DNA of 64,000 nucleotides. Source: UBA2336 sp036787955. GTDB taxonomy: Bacteria > Bacteroidota > Bacteroidia > Cytophagales > Cyclobacteriaceae. The stretch is from positions 253,995-317,994 of the forward strand of contig DAIQOI010000003.1 of NCBI GenBank assembly GCA_036787955.1, given 5' to 3'. Positions 36,360 through 44,866 of the stretch are shown piece by piece. The position numbers and the translations under genes are program-made. Within the stretch, counting starts at the first letter, position 1. The number at the start of each line of letters is the position of its first letter. A model generated the notes under the pieces. That model ran no database searches, was not told the origin of the DNA, and saw only the letters and a list, made by a program, of their open reading frames with translations.

Positions 36360-37220
36360 CTATCTTCTCCTTTTGTAGTAGTACTTTCTTTTGCGGTTAT
36401 ACAGTTTCCGCTGGCTGCTGCCGAACAAATCATAAGGCAGGTAATATTCGGCTTTGATCATCAAGTGATAGTAGCTGTCTTTTGCCGAAGGATTGCCACG
36501 TTGGGTGCCTGCAGGTACCGGCAATAAGCCAATCTCGGGCCTGCGATCGGAAAGGGCCTGTGCAACAGGATCTGCAAAGGCCCCTGGCCCTAAATGAACA
36601 GTGCTTACATCATCGAGATAGTCGGTAAATGCTTTTCGGTAACCGATTTCCAGGCTGATGTTAAGGAAAGGATCCACCATGTACCGGACACCACCACCGT
36701 ATGGTATAACCGGCTGAACACGATTGTATTTAACACCTTCCGTGCGAAGAGGCTGGAGGGCATAACGCTTACCCTGATATTCGGTGGTGGGATTAAAATA
36801 CAATGCAGAAATACCGGCGAACCCGTAAAAATTCAGTTTAGGCCGCTGATAAAAACGACGGCCCATGGGGAATAAATTAACCTGTCCGATAACGGATAGT
36901 TCAATATTGTTTGAGAGAAAATTCAGATTCCTTTTTCTTCTGCTGTTGTCATCCGCCTTGGCATCATCTCCTTTCAGTTGAAACCAGCTCAACTCGGCCC
37001 GTGCACTGATGCGGTTGGTGAAGTAATATTGCAAGCCGGCGGAAATACTGGGTCTTGCATCAAAATAATCACCCGGGTTAGCCAGCTCGCCAAAGTATGT
37101 GGAAGTACCTATTCCCCCCGTGGCGATCAGGCTTCGCTCTTTACGAACTGCGTAAAAACTTTGGGCAGACGCAGCCAAGGCTGCCAGAAACACCAAAAAT
37201 GCGGTGACGGGCTTCTTCAT
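36360..37220 (-). CDS. Outer membrane beta-barrel protein, DUF6089-like
   Basis: A 286-residue exported protein. The signal peptide is MKKPVTAFLVFLAALAASAQ; I chose this ATG over an upstream one because it puts the signal at the N-terminus. Amphipathic strands alternate with Gly/Tyr turns (TGGIGTSTYFGELANPGDYF, GLQYYFTNRISARAELSWF, YYHLMIKAEYYL). The C-terminus is strongly basic and Tyr-rich. Such proteins are small outer-membrane barrels common in Bacteroidota with unknown roles. It is on the opposite strand to the polysaccharide cluster, tail to tail with the dehydratase gene. Confidence 0.7.
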   Translation of the reverse strand: MKKPVTAFLVFLAALAASAQSFYAVRKERSLIATGGIGTSTYFGELANPGDYFDARPSISAGLQYYFTNRISARAELSWFQLKGDDAKADDNSRRKRNLNFLSNNIELSVIGQVNLFPMGRRFYQRPKLNFYGFAGISALYFNPTTEYQGKRYALQPLRTEGVKYNRVQPVIPYGGGVRYMVDPFLNISLEIGYRKAFTDYLDDVSTVHLGPGAFADPVAQALSDRRPEIGLLPVPAGTQRGNPSAKDSYYHLMIKAEYYLPYDLFGSSQRKLYNRKRKYYYKRRR

Positions 37221-37260
37221 AGAAGAGATTCTAATACCAAGATACAACAATTTCCAAACA

Positions 37261-38478
37261 TCATGCTTCCCCCAGCACTTCTTTTACCTTTCTGGCCGCA
37301 TCTTTTAGCAAAATAGCCGAATATACCTTTAATCCGGATTGCTCAATAATGCGAGCGCCTTCCTCGGCATTCGTGCCCTGTAAACGTACAATAATGGGAA
37401 CCCGTATATCTCCAATTTTCTTATAAGCTTCAACCACCCCGTTGGCTACACGGTCGCAGCGTACGATACCTCCAAAGATGTTGATAAGGATGGCCTTTAC
37501 GTTTGGGTCTTTCAGTATGATTCTGAACCCGGCCTCTACTGTTTCGGCACTGGCACCACCGCCTACATCCAGGAAGTTGGCCGGCTCACCTCCCGAAAGT
37601 TTGATGATGTCCATGGTGGCCATGGCCAGGCCGGCACCATTTACCATACATCCTACATTACCGTCCAGCTTAACGTAGTTTAAGCCGGCTTTTCCGGCTT
37701 CTACTTCCAGGGGATCTTCTTCGGTGATGTCACGCAGCTCGGCCAGGTCTTTATGGCGGAACAGTGCGTTGTCATCCAGATTCACCTTGCAGTCAACCGC
37801 AAGGATTTTATTGTCAGAGGTTTTCAGCAGCGGATTTATTTCAAACATGGATGCGTCCAGCCCGACATAGGCATTGTAGAGCGAATGAATGAATTTTACA
37901 CCTTCCTTAAAGGCATTACCTGTCCAGCCCATGGCAAAGGCAATTTTCCGGGCCTGAAATGGCTGCAGCCCAAAAGTCGGGTCAACCCACTCTTTAACAA
38001 TTTTTTCCGGATGGGTAGCCGCAACTTCTTCAATGTTCATACCGCCCTCGGTCGAAGCCATGATCACAGGTACACCTTTGGCCCGGTCGAGCAGCATGCT
38101 CAGGTAATATTCTTTCGGCTCGCTTTCACCACGATAATATACATCTTCGGCAATCAGCACCTTGTTTACCTTTTTACCTTCCGGGCCGGTTTGCAAGGTA
38201 ACCAGCGTGCCACCCAGTATGCCTTTCACCTTGTCAGGCACTTCGTTTAAACCTTTTGCCACCACTACGCCTTTTGAACCGGTTTCCTTGATGGTTCCTT
38301 TACCACGCCCGCCGGCATGAATTTGGGATTTCACCACAAACCATTGGGTTCCGGTCTCGGCCTGCAGTTCCTTAGCTGCCTGAATGGCACCGTCAAGCGT
38401 ATCGGCCACAATACCGCGCTGAACGGCCACGCCAAACTTTTTCAGTATTTCCTTGCCCTGGTATTCGTGTATGTTCAT
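37261..38478 (-). CDS. sucC: Succinyl-CoA synthetase beta subunit (ADP-forming)
   Basis: A 405-residue ATP-grasp subunit that forms succinyl-CoA or ATP in the citric acid cycle. The N-terminus MNIHEYQGKEILKKFGV is diagnostic, followed by SQIHAGGRGKGTIKETG (about 52-68), EINPLL (about 200), GAGLAMATMDIIKLSGG (about 267) and NIFGGIVRCDRVANGV (about 320-335). I start at ATG 38478, not the upstream Met, because it gives the standard family N-terminus. No sucD is in the window, which is common in this phylum. The 63-base intergenic region to the divergent ABC gene should hold its promoter. Confidence 0.95.
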   Translation of the reverse strand: MNIHEYQGKEILKKFGVAVQRGIVADTLDGAIQAAKELQAETGTQWFVVKSQIHAGGRGKGTIKETGSKGVVVAKGLNEVPDKVKGILGGTLVTLQTGPEGKKVNKVLIAEDVYYRGESEPKEYYLSMLLDRAKGVPVIMASTEGGMNIEEVAATHPEKIVKEWVDPTFGLQPFQARKIAFAMGWTGNAFKEGVKFIHSLYNAYVGLDASMFEINPLLKTSDNKILAVDCKVNLDDNALFRHKDLAELRDITEEDPLEVEAGKAGLNYVKLDGNVGCMVNGAGLAMATMDIIKLSGGEPANFLDVGGGASAETVEAGFRIILKDPNVKAILINIFGGIVRCDRVANGVVEAYKKIGDIRVPIIVRLQGTNAEEGARIIEQSGLKVYSAILLKDAARKVKEVLGEA

Positions 38479-38541
38479 GAAAGTGTAATTTGGGGCAAAA
38501 TAGTGCAATTTGGCTTTTATTCAAATCATCCTACCTCAATA

Positions 38542-39201
38542 ATGCATTTCATGGTGCAGGCTGAAAACATCACCAAGTCGTACGGTTCGTTGCGGGTGCT
38601 TAAGGGCGTATCGCTTGTTGTGCAGCCAGGCGAAGTGGTAGCCATAGTGGGTGCTTCCGGGGCGGGTAAAAGTACTTTGCTGCACATTCTGGGTACGCTG
38701 GATAAACCCGATAGCGGCCGGCTGCTCCTTAATGGAACCGATGTGCTGAGGCTGGATGAAAAATTACTGGCAGCATTCAGGAATAAATCAATCGGGTTTG
38801 TATTTCAGTTCCATAATCTTTTACCAGAATTTACTGCGCTTGAAAACGTAATGATTCCTGCGCTCATTGCCCGGCAAGATGAAAAGCAGGCCCGCAAAAG
38901 GGCAACTGATTTACTGGATATGCTGGGATTAGGTGGGCGATTGGATCATAAACCGGCTGCCTTGTCGGGGGGGGAGCAGCAGCGAACGGCTGTGGCGCGT
39001 GCGTTGATTAATAACCCGGCTTTAATACTGGCCGATGAGCCCAGCGGAAACCTCGATTCAAAAAATGCGCAGGAATTGCACCGGCTGTTTTTTGACTTAC
39101 GCGAGCGTTTAAATCAGACTTTTGTAATCGTAACCCACAACGCCGAATTTGCCGCTATGGCTGATCGCAAATTGGAAATTAAAGATGGGGTAATTCTTTG
39201 A
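38542..39201 (+). CDS. lolD: ABC transporter ATPase, LolD-like
   Basis: A 219-residue ATPase of the LolCDE/MacB type. Walker A GASGAGKST (about 39-47), Q-loop VFQFHNLLPEFTALENVMIP (about 85-104), signature LSGGEQQRTAVARAL (about 141-155), Walker B LILADEPSGNLDS (about 159-171) and the switch His in VIVTHNAEF. The linker after the Q-loop (LLPEF, PEFTALENV) is typical of lipoprotein-release ATPases. A permease gene is not adjacent. Eight G in a row at 38967-38974 encode the Gly-Gly of the signature motif. An alternative start is ATG 38551. Confidence 0.85.
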   Translation: MHFMVQAENITKSYGSLRVLKGVSLVVQPGEVVAIVGASGAGKSTLLHILGTLDKPDSGRLLLNGTDVLRLDEKLLAAFRNKSIGFVFQFHNLLPEFTALENVMIPALIARQDEKQARKRATDLLDMLGLGGRLDHKPAALSGGEQQRTAVARALINNPALILADEPSGNLDSKNAQELHRLFFDLRERLNQTFVIVTHNAEFAAMADRKLEIKDGVIL

Positions 39202-39209
39202 GTCGGTGA

Positions 39210-39371
39210 CTAAACCCTGCGCTTGATGTACTTTGTCTGAGCTTTCAGGCCTTGAGGCGTAATTTTATTCTGCTGGGAATAAGCCGGGCAGTAGCTGGTT
39301 TCAAAACTGCAGGACGACAACAAGACGCCTAGTAAAAGAAGGGCTGCCAAAAGGATCACAATTCGTTTCAT
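39210..39371 (-). CDS. Small predicted lipoprotein, 53 residues
   Basis: A short gene: MKRIVILLAALLLLGVLLSS then CSFETSYCPA. A basic N-region, a Leu-rich core and a lipobox-like end (LLSSC, Cys at about 21) predict a lipoprotein. The rest, PAYSQQNKITPQGLKAQTKY, ends in a basic tail. It is tail to tail with the lolD-like gene (8 bases apart). A -7-like promoter motif lies at 39396-39403 on the same strand. No family recognised. Confidence 0.65.
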   Translation of the reverse strand: MKRIVILLAALLLLGVLLSSCSFETSYCPAYSQQNKITPQGLKAQTKYIKRRV

Positions 39372-39395
39372 GGTTTGTTTGTTCAATCAACAGTT

Positions 39396-39403
39396 CAAAG
39401 ATA
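39396..39403 (-). promoter_or_regulatory. Putative -7 promoter element (TAnnTTTG)
   Basis: Read on the - strand the motif is TATCTTTG, an exact match to the Bacteroidota -7 consensus, 25 bases upstream of the small lipoprotein ATG. No good -33 TTG was found at the usual spacing, so this is tentative. Confidence 0.35.
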
Positions 39404-39424
39404 TGGCGACCTGAGGCAGTGCAT

Positions 39425-39450
39425 GCAGCAGTTTTAACCTGCTGCTTTTT
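39425..39450 (+). terminator. Rho-independent terminator-like hairpin
   Basis: A 7-base stem GCAGCAG/CTGCTGC with a 7-base loop, followed directly by five T on the + strand. It lies about 220 bases beyond the lolD-like stop and would end + strand transcription before the mtaB gene, which is on the other strand. Confidence 0.5.
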
Positions 39451-39689
39451 CATGTAAGACGAACCATTTTATTTCTTCACAACCTTTGCCGGAAATTCAT
39501 TTTTCATAAACATATGAGCTGTTTTCAGTATGAAAAATGAAGAAGCAAATATTTTACCGATAAGTCGAAATGTTTTGATTCACAATAACTTATAATTTTA
39601 CCTTGTTGTGAACATTTGCATTTTGTGGATGATTTCTTACATCAGGAGTTACCGGTTATTTTTTGAATATTTTTGAAAATCTGAACGGC
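39451..39689. other. Intergenic region, no gene seen
   Basis: Together with 39372-39450 this makes 318 bases between the small lipoprotein and mtaB. The part from 39451 is AT-rich, with no supported gene, tRNA or further terminator recognised. Confidence 0.5.
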
Positions 39690-41012
39690 TCACCTGGTTA
39701 TCTCAACCGGTTCTTCGGCTTCGGCTACTTCCATCAGGCCATCTGAACCTATTCCGGTTAGCTGTACGGCCTTCAGTTCATTGACCAGGAGCGGGTCATA
39801 TTTGGCAGCTACACGGATGTAATTTTCGGTGAAGCCATGCATGCGGCCATTTTCCACGTCGTTTTCAAAGAGCACGGTAGCCTTGCGTCCGATGTTTTCC
39901 TGATAGAATGCCCTGCGTTTTTTATCGGAAAGGATGTGCAGCATTTTTGAACGCTCATTGCGTACCGGCATGGGCACTTTTTCGGGTAAAGTTGCGGCCA
40001 GGGTATTGTCGCGCTCGGAATAAGTAAACACATGAAGGTAGGAAACTTTCAGCTCGTTAATGAAGCGGTAGGTTTCCAGAAAGTCTTCATCCGTTTCACC
40101 GGGGAAGCCCACAATCACATCGGCACCGATGCAGGCATGGGGCATCAGGCTTTTTATTTTTTCCACCCTGTCTGCGTACACATCGCGAAGATAGCGCCTG
40201 CGCATGCGCTTCAGGATTTTATCCGAACCCGACTGAAGCGGTAAATGGAAATGCGGTGCGAATCTTTTGCTGCCGGCCACAAACTCGATGATTTCATCGG
40301 TAAGCAGGTTGGGTTCGATGGAAGAGATGCGAATGCGGTCAATGCCTTCTACTTCATCCAGTGTCCGGATTAAATCAATGAATCTTTCGCCTCTCCGGCC
40401 ATCGCGAATCCCGAAGTCGCCGGTGTTTACACCGGTCAGCACAACTTCGCGCACTTCGGTGGCGGCAATTTCACGCGCGGTTTTCAGGATGTTTTCAATG
40501 CTGTCACTTCGGCTGCTGCCACGTGCCAGCGGAATGGTACAGAAGGAACAGGAATAATCGCACCCGTCTTGCACCTTCAGAAACGTGCGCGTTCTGTCGC
40601 CTATAGAAAATGAGGTATTAAAACGGTTGGCTTCCCTAATATCCGAAGCCAATATCTGCGGCTTTTCCTTTCTTACGAACCCATCTAGGAGGTCCAGTAG
40701 CTGAAATTTTTCAGCGGCACCCAGTACGGCATCCACGCCTTGTATTTCGGCAATTTCCCTGGGCTTAAGTTGTGCGTAGCATCCTACGATGGCTATATAG
40801 GCATCGGGCGAGATGGAGCGCGCTTCCCGCACAATTTTCCGACACTTTTTATCGGCATTTTCGGTAACCGAGCAGGTGTTAATAATGAAAATGTCGGGCT
40901 TATCGGTAAAATCGGTTTTCTGGTAGCCGCGCTGTTCAAACATCCGCGAAAGCGTGGATGTCTCGGCATAGTTTAGCTTACATCCCAGCGTATAAAAGGC
41001 TACCTTTTTCAT
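39690..41012 (-). CDS. mtaB: tRNA t6A37 methylthiotransferase MtaB
   Basis: A 440-residue radical-SAM methylthiotransferase. The N-terminal MTTase domain has TLGCKLNYAETSTL and three Cys for one iron-sulfur cluster (about 10, 47 and 79). The radical-SAM cluster motif is CDYSCSFCTIP (about 148-158), and a TRAM-like domain begins near residue 375 (NIGRKATVLFEND). The order and the KLNYAE start favour MtaB (t6A to ms2t6A in tRNAs reading A-starting codons) over MiaB or RimO. It is the last gene of a probable operon with the DinB-like, hexomutase and hppD genes, 30 bases after the DinB-like gene. Confidence 0.92.
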   Translation of the reverse strand: MKKVAFYTLGCKLNYAETSTLSRMFEQRGYQKTDFTDKPDIFIINTCSVTENADKKCRKIVREARSISPDAYIAIVGCYAQLKPREIAEIQGVDAVLGAAEKFQLLDLLDGFVRKEKPQILASDIREANRFNTSFSIGDRTRTFLKVQDGCDYSCSFCTIPLARGSSRSDSIENILKTAREIAATEVREVVLTGVNTGDFGIRDGRRGERFIDLIRTLDEVEGIDRIRISSIEPNLLTDEIIEFVAGSKRFAPHFHLPLQSGSDKILKRMRRRYLRDVYADRVEKIKSLMPHACIGADVIVGFPGETDEDFLETYRFINELKVSYLHVFTYSERDNTLAATLPEKVPMPVRNERSKMLHILSDKKRRAFYQENIGRKATVLFENDVENGRMHGFTENYIRVAAKYDPLLVNELKAVQLTGIGSDGLMEVAEAEEPVEITR

Positions 41013-41042
41013 CGGGGCACAAAGGTACGCCGGTTCCGGGGC

Positions 41043-41507
41043 TTAAAAAAATCCGTACTCAATCAGCCTGCGGTGGTAGTTCACCTGGCCGAGGTGGTAA
41101 CTGAGATGGGCTGCCAGGTGAATAAGGAAGAAGACGGTTGATGCCTTGCCCATGGGCAGTTCGGCAGGGAAGGGCTGAAACAACCTGGCAGTGTCCAACC
41201 GGCTCAGTGACTTGCTAACAACTTCACGTGTGTTTTCTATTTCTTTTAGCAATTCGCTGCGCGGCACGTTGCGGGCAGCAAACTCATACTCACGGTTGCG
41301 CTTATAGTCCGTACCGCCCAGCACATGACCGATAAAGTGCTGCAGATTGCCGCACAGGTGCAGACAAAGATTTCCACCCGGGTTTTTGATTTCACCGCAC
41401 AGCTTCCATAGCGATGCCTCGGATGCATAGGATTCAATCTCTTTCTTCAACTGCAGCAGGTCGCGGTCGAAGATGGTGATAAGACTGCTCAGAAACTCTT
41501 TTTCCAT
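41043..41507 (-). CDS. DinB/DUF1572-like four-helix protein
   Basis: A 154-residue helical protein. The conserved His pattern (LHLCGNLQHFIGHVLGG about 48-64, and HLAAHLSYHLGQVNYHRRL about 129-147) is that of DinB-like/DUF1572 proteins, with a three-His metal site. Some relatives are bacillithiol- or thiol-dependent transferases, but the activity of this one is unknown. It is flanked closely by hexomutase and mtaB on the same strand (42 and 30 bases). Confidence 0.78.
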   Translation of the reverse strand: MEKEFLSSLITIFDRDLLQLKKEIESYASEASLWKLCGEIKNPGGNLCLHLCGNLQHFIGHVLGGTDYKRNREYEFAARNVPRSELLKEIENTREVVSKSLSRLDTARLFQPFPAELPMGKASTVFFLIHLAAHLSYHLGQVNYHRRLIEYGFF

Positions 41508-41549
41508 ACATCATTTCGGTTGAGATTAATACCTTGATGCAAGTGATTA

Positions 41550-43283
41550 TCAGATTGATCGCAGGTAGTTTGAATAAAGACTGATTCTTTCATCGAGGTT
41601 TTTGCTCACTTCGCTGTATTTTCCGGCATCAGGCAGTGAACTGTTTACACTGATGTAGTACTTGATTTTTGGTTCCGTGCCACTTGGTCGTACCGATATT
41701 TTGGTGCCATCGGCAAGATAAAACTGCAGTACATCCGATTTAGGGAAATTGAGCGGGGTGGTTTTTCCATTGCGCAAATCTTTTTCAAATCCTCCCTGGT
41801 AATCCAGCAGGCGCACTACAGGTTGGCCAGCCATATCAGCAGGGGGATTGGTGCGCAAGCGATGCATGAGGGCTTTCATTTCGGCCTCGCCTTGTTGTCC
41901 TTTTTTCACTACGTTAATCAGCCCCTCTTTATAAAATCCAAATTTCACATACAAATCAATGAGCCAGTCGTGCAGGGTTTTACCTTCGTTGTGTGCAATG
42001 GCGTGCATGGCGGCAAAGAAGGCACAGGCCGAAACACCATCTTTATCGCGCACGAAATCGCCCACCATGTAGCCATAGCTTTCTTCGCCAGCTACAATAA
42101 ATTTTTCCTTGCCCTCTTTCTCGCGGATAACGGAAGCGATGTACTTGAATCCGGTGAGGGTGTTGTAGCATGTTACACCGTAGTGGGCGGCTATGGTATC
42201 GGACAGTTCGGACGTAACGATGGTTTTGGCGATGAAACCTTGCCTGCGTTCATTTTCCGGCAGGTTATGCAGGATAAACCAGATAAGCAGGCTCAGTGCC
42301 TGATTGCCATTGAGCAAAACATATTCACCATCGGGTTTGCGAAGGCCTATGCCCACGCGGTCGGTGTCGGGGTCGGTGGCCATGACCAGCGAGGCATTTA
42401 CAGACTTAGCCTTTCGCAGGGCCATTTCCATGGCCGATGCCTCTTCCGGGTTGGGCGACTTAACAGTGGGAAAGTTGCCATCGGGTGTATTTTGTTCTTC
42501 AACCAGATGCAAGGCGGTAAAGCCTAAGCGTTTCAGGCATTCCGGCACCATGGTGATACCTGCACCGTGCAGGCTGGTGTACACCATGGGCAGGTTACTG
42601 TGCCTGCGAATAATATCCGGACGGGGTATGCGCTTGAGCACTTCGGTAAAATATGCTTCGTCCAGCTCAGGACCGATGGTGTGAATGAGGCTGTAATTGC
42701 CATCGAATTTTACCTGCGTAAAATCGTTGATGGCATTGACTTCATCTACAATGTTTTTATCATGCGGGGCCACAATCTGTGCACCGTCATCCCAGTAAAC
42801 TTTATAGCCATTGTATTCGGGTGGGTTGTGCGAGGCGGTGATGACCACACCTGCCCGGCACTTGAGGTAACGCACTGCAAACGAAAGCAGGGGGGTGGGT
42901 CGAAGCTCCGGAAAGAGCCACACCTTGATGCCGTTGGCGGCAAAGACACCTGCCGTCACTTCGGCAAAGTAGCGGCTGTTGTTGCGGCTGTCGTGAGCAA
43001 TGGCCACGCTTATTTTGTTGTCGCCAAAAACCTTTTTCAGGTAGTTGCACAGGCCCTGGGTGGCCATGCCTACTGTATAGCGGTTCATGCAGTTGGAACC
43101 AACGCCCATGATGCCGCGCAAGCCCCCTGTACCGAACTCAAGATTTTTGTAAAAGCGGTCGACAAGTGTTTGCCCGTTGGTTGAGGCGAGCAGCGTTTCA
43201 ATTTCGCTCCGGCTTTGTGGGTCCAGCACCGGACTTTTGAGCCATGCAAGAGCGCGTTCGCGCGCCAGTTGTTCAACATTCAT
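41550..43283 (-). CDS. Phospho-sugar mutase (phosphoglucomutase/phosphomannomutase family)
   Basis: A 577-residue alpha-D-phosphohexomutase. The catalytic phosphoserine loop is TASHNPPEYNGYKVYW (about 147-162), the metal loop DPDTDRVGI (about 305-313), the sugar-binding loop GEESYGYMVGD (about 407-417), and the phosphate-binding loop RPSGTEPKIKYY (about 536-547). The length fits the long PgcA-like group that interconverts glucose 1- and 6-phosphates. It could feed the polysaccharide precursors but lies in a separate transcription unit, 12 bases after hppD. Confidence 0.9.
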   Translation of the reverse strand: MNVEQLARERALAWLKSPVLDPQSRSEIETLLASTNGQTLVDRFYKNLEFGTGGLRGIMGVGSNCMNRYTVGMATQGLCNYLKKVFGDNKISVAIAHDSRNNSRYFAEVTAGVFAANGIKVWLFPELRPTPLLSFAVRYLKCRAGVVITASHNPPEYNGYKVYWDDGAQIVAPHDKNIVDEVNAINDFTQVKFDGNYSLIHTIGPELDEAYFTEVLKRIPRPDIIRRHSNLPMVYTSLHGAGITMVPECLKRLGFTALHLVEEQNTPDGNFPTVKSPNPEEASAMEMALRKAKSVNASLVMATDPDTDRVGIGLRKPDGEYVLLNGNQALSLLIWFILHNLPENERRQGFIAKTIVTSELSDTIAAHYGVTCYNTLTGFKYIASVIREKEGKEKFIVAGEESYGYMVGDFVRDKDGVSACAFFAAMHAIAHNEGKTLHDWLIDLYVKFGFYKEGLINVVKKGQQGEAEMKALMHRLRTNPPADMAGQPVVRLLDYQGGFEKDLRNGKTTPLNFPKSDVLQFYLADGTKISVRPSGTEPKIKYYISVNSSLPDAGKYSEVSKNLDERISLYSNYLRSI

Positions 43284-43295
43284 AGGTTTCTGGTA

Positions 43296-44390
43296 TTATA
43301 GATTTCCGCGCAGTGCCTGTTCACGCTCTATGCTTTCAAATAATGCCTTGAAGTTACCTTTGCCGAACGATTTTGCTCCGTTGCGCTCGATGATTTCAAA
43401 AAATACAGTGGGCCGGTCTTGTACCGGCTTGGTAAATATCTGCAGCAGATAACCTTCTTCATCGCGGTCAACCAGGATGTTCAGTTTTTTCAATTCTTCA
43501 AGGTTTTCGCTGATGGTGCCCACACGTTGTGGCACGTCATCGTAATAAGTTTCAGGTACATACAAAAACTCCACACCGCGTTTGCGCATTTCACTTACGG
43601 TAAAGATGATATCATCCGTAGCTACCGCAATGTGCTGAACGCCCGGGCCACGATAAAAATCCAGATATTCCTCAATCTGTGATTTCCTTTTACCCTGAGC
43701 CGGCTCGTTAATGGGAAATTTGATGTAGCCGTTGCCGTTGGAAACCACCTTCGACATCAGCGCGCTGTATTCGGTCGAGATGTCTTTGTCGTCAAACGTT
43801 ACCAGCAGGCTGAAGCCCATTACCTTTTCGTAAAAGTCAACCCAGTGATTCATCTTGCCCAGCTCCACGTTGCCCACGCAGTGATCTACATATTTTAACC
43901 CGATTGGTTCAACTTGAAAGGTACTCTTCCGCGGCTTGTACCCGGGCATGAAAGGCCCTGTGTAGTTTTTTCGCTCAACAAAGGTGTGTATGGTTTCTCC
44001 ATAGGTTTTAATGGATGCTACTATCACCTCTCCGAATTCATCGGTCAGCACCCGGGGTGCGTGGGCAATCTCGGCTCCCCGCGATACGGTCTCCTCGAAC
44101 GATTTGCGCGCATCATCAACCCACAGTGCCAGCACTTTTACCCCATCGCCATGCAATTTTACATGTTCCGATATTTCTGAGTCGGGGTAAAGAGATGAGG
44201 TAAGTACCAGCGTAATCTTTCCCTGACGCAACACATAGGAAGCGCGGTCGCGCACGCCGGTCTCTGGGCCTGCATAGGCAATTAGTTCGAAGCCAAAGGC
44301 ATACTGATAAAATACGGCCGATTGCTTGGCGTTGCCTACATAAAACTCAATGTGGTCGGTGCCGTTGATTGGAAGAAAATCATGTGTCAT
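43296..44390 (-). CDS. hppD: 4-hydroxyphenylpyruvate dioxygenase
   Basis: A 364-residue non-heme iron dioxygenase converting 4-hydroxyphenylpyruvate to homogentisate in tyrosine breakdown. Two vicinal-oxygen-chelate halves are visible. The three iron ligands are His in YVDHCVGN (about 170), His in VQHIAVATDD (about 247) and Glu in VFFEIIERNG (about 332). The C-terminal GAKSFGKGNFKALFESIE helix is typical. The upstream 107-base region to the next + strand gene should hold the promoter, with TAATTTTA close to a -7 motif. The other homogentisate enzymes are not in the window. Confidence 0.94.
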   Translation of the reverse strand: MTHDFLPINGTDHIEFYVGNAKQSAVFYQYAFGFELIAYAGPETGVRDRASYVLRQGKITLVLTSSLYPDSEISEHVKLHGDGVKVLALWVDDARKSFEETVSRGAEIAHAPRVLTDEFGEVIVASIKTYGETIHTFVERKNYTGPFMPGYKPRKSTFQVEPIGLKYVDHCVGNVELGKMNHWVDFYEKVMGFSLLVTFDDKDISTEYSALMSKVVSNGNGYIKFPINEPAQGKRKSQIEEYLDFYRGPGVQHIAVATDDIIFTVSEMRKRGVEFLYVPETYYDDVPQRVGTISENLEELKKLNILVDRDEEGYLLQIFTKPVQDRPTVFFEIIERNGAKSFGKGNFKALFESIEREQALRGNL

Positions 44391-44497
44391 AGCCTGTTGC
44401 TTGTTGAAATGGTAAAATTACTATTCGTTAACATTATTTTTCACTGAAAACTGGTTTTTGGATTTGTCCTTATGTAAGATTGTGCAAAACAACGACT

Positions 44498-44866
44498 ATG
44501 GCCGAAGCGGATTTCAAGGCAATAAACAAAGCCCTCGGGGAAATTGTAAAGGTGCGATCCGAGCTGGAAAAGCTGGATTACGACAATCCTGATTACGATG
44601 AACAGGAAGAGCGACTGCACAACCTGGAAGATGATTTTCAGGAAACATTCGGGAAGCAGCTGGAAAAGATTTTACAGCAGGTGCACAATAAATACTGCCC
44701 CGACAGCGATGTGCTGATGCCGATTGCTTATCTGGGTGATGGGGTTTCGGTTGAATTGAAATCACAGCCAGGCAAGGATGCACGCATGCGGCTGGATGTA
44801 AATCCGCTTCGTATTTTTATCAGCCTTCGTGGCAAAGAGCAGCTTGTGTGGGAGGTGGGTACCTGA
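44498..44866 (+). CDS. Hypothetical protein, about 122 residues
   Basis: Not recognised. The N-terminal two thirds are highly charged and helical, with DEQEERLHNLEDDFQETFGK, probably a coiled coil. The C-terminal part, VSVELKSQPGKDARMRLDV, looks like a small beta sheet. I choose ATG at 44498 over the GTG at 44480 because it gives a clean start. Its stop codon and that of trpS on the opposite strand form one TGATCA palindrome. No signal peptide or membrane segment. Confidence 0.6.
   Translation: MAEADFKAINKALGEIVKVRSELEKLDYDNPDYDEQEERLHNLEDDFQETFGKQLEKILQQVHNKYCPDSDVLMPIAYLGDGVSVELKSQPGKDARMRLDVNPLRIFISLRGKEQLVWEVGT

Noticed and set aside
37753..38250. + strand frame opposite sucC
   Set aside because: Same situation: the - strand encodes conserved SucC, the other strand nothing recognisable.
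38317..38541. N-terminal extension of the LolD-like ATPase
   Set aside because: The 75 extra codons are opposite sucC. The normal ATPase N-terminus begins at ATG 38542 or 38551.
42567..43184. Long + strand frame opposite the phosphohexomutase gene
   Set aside because: It overlaps the catalytic mutase motifs fully and has no domain features.
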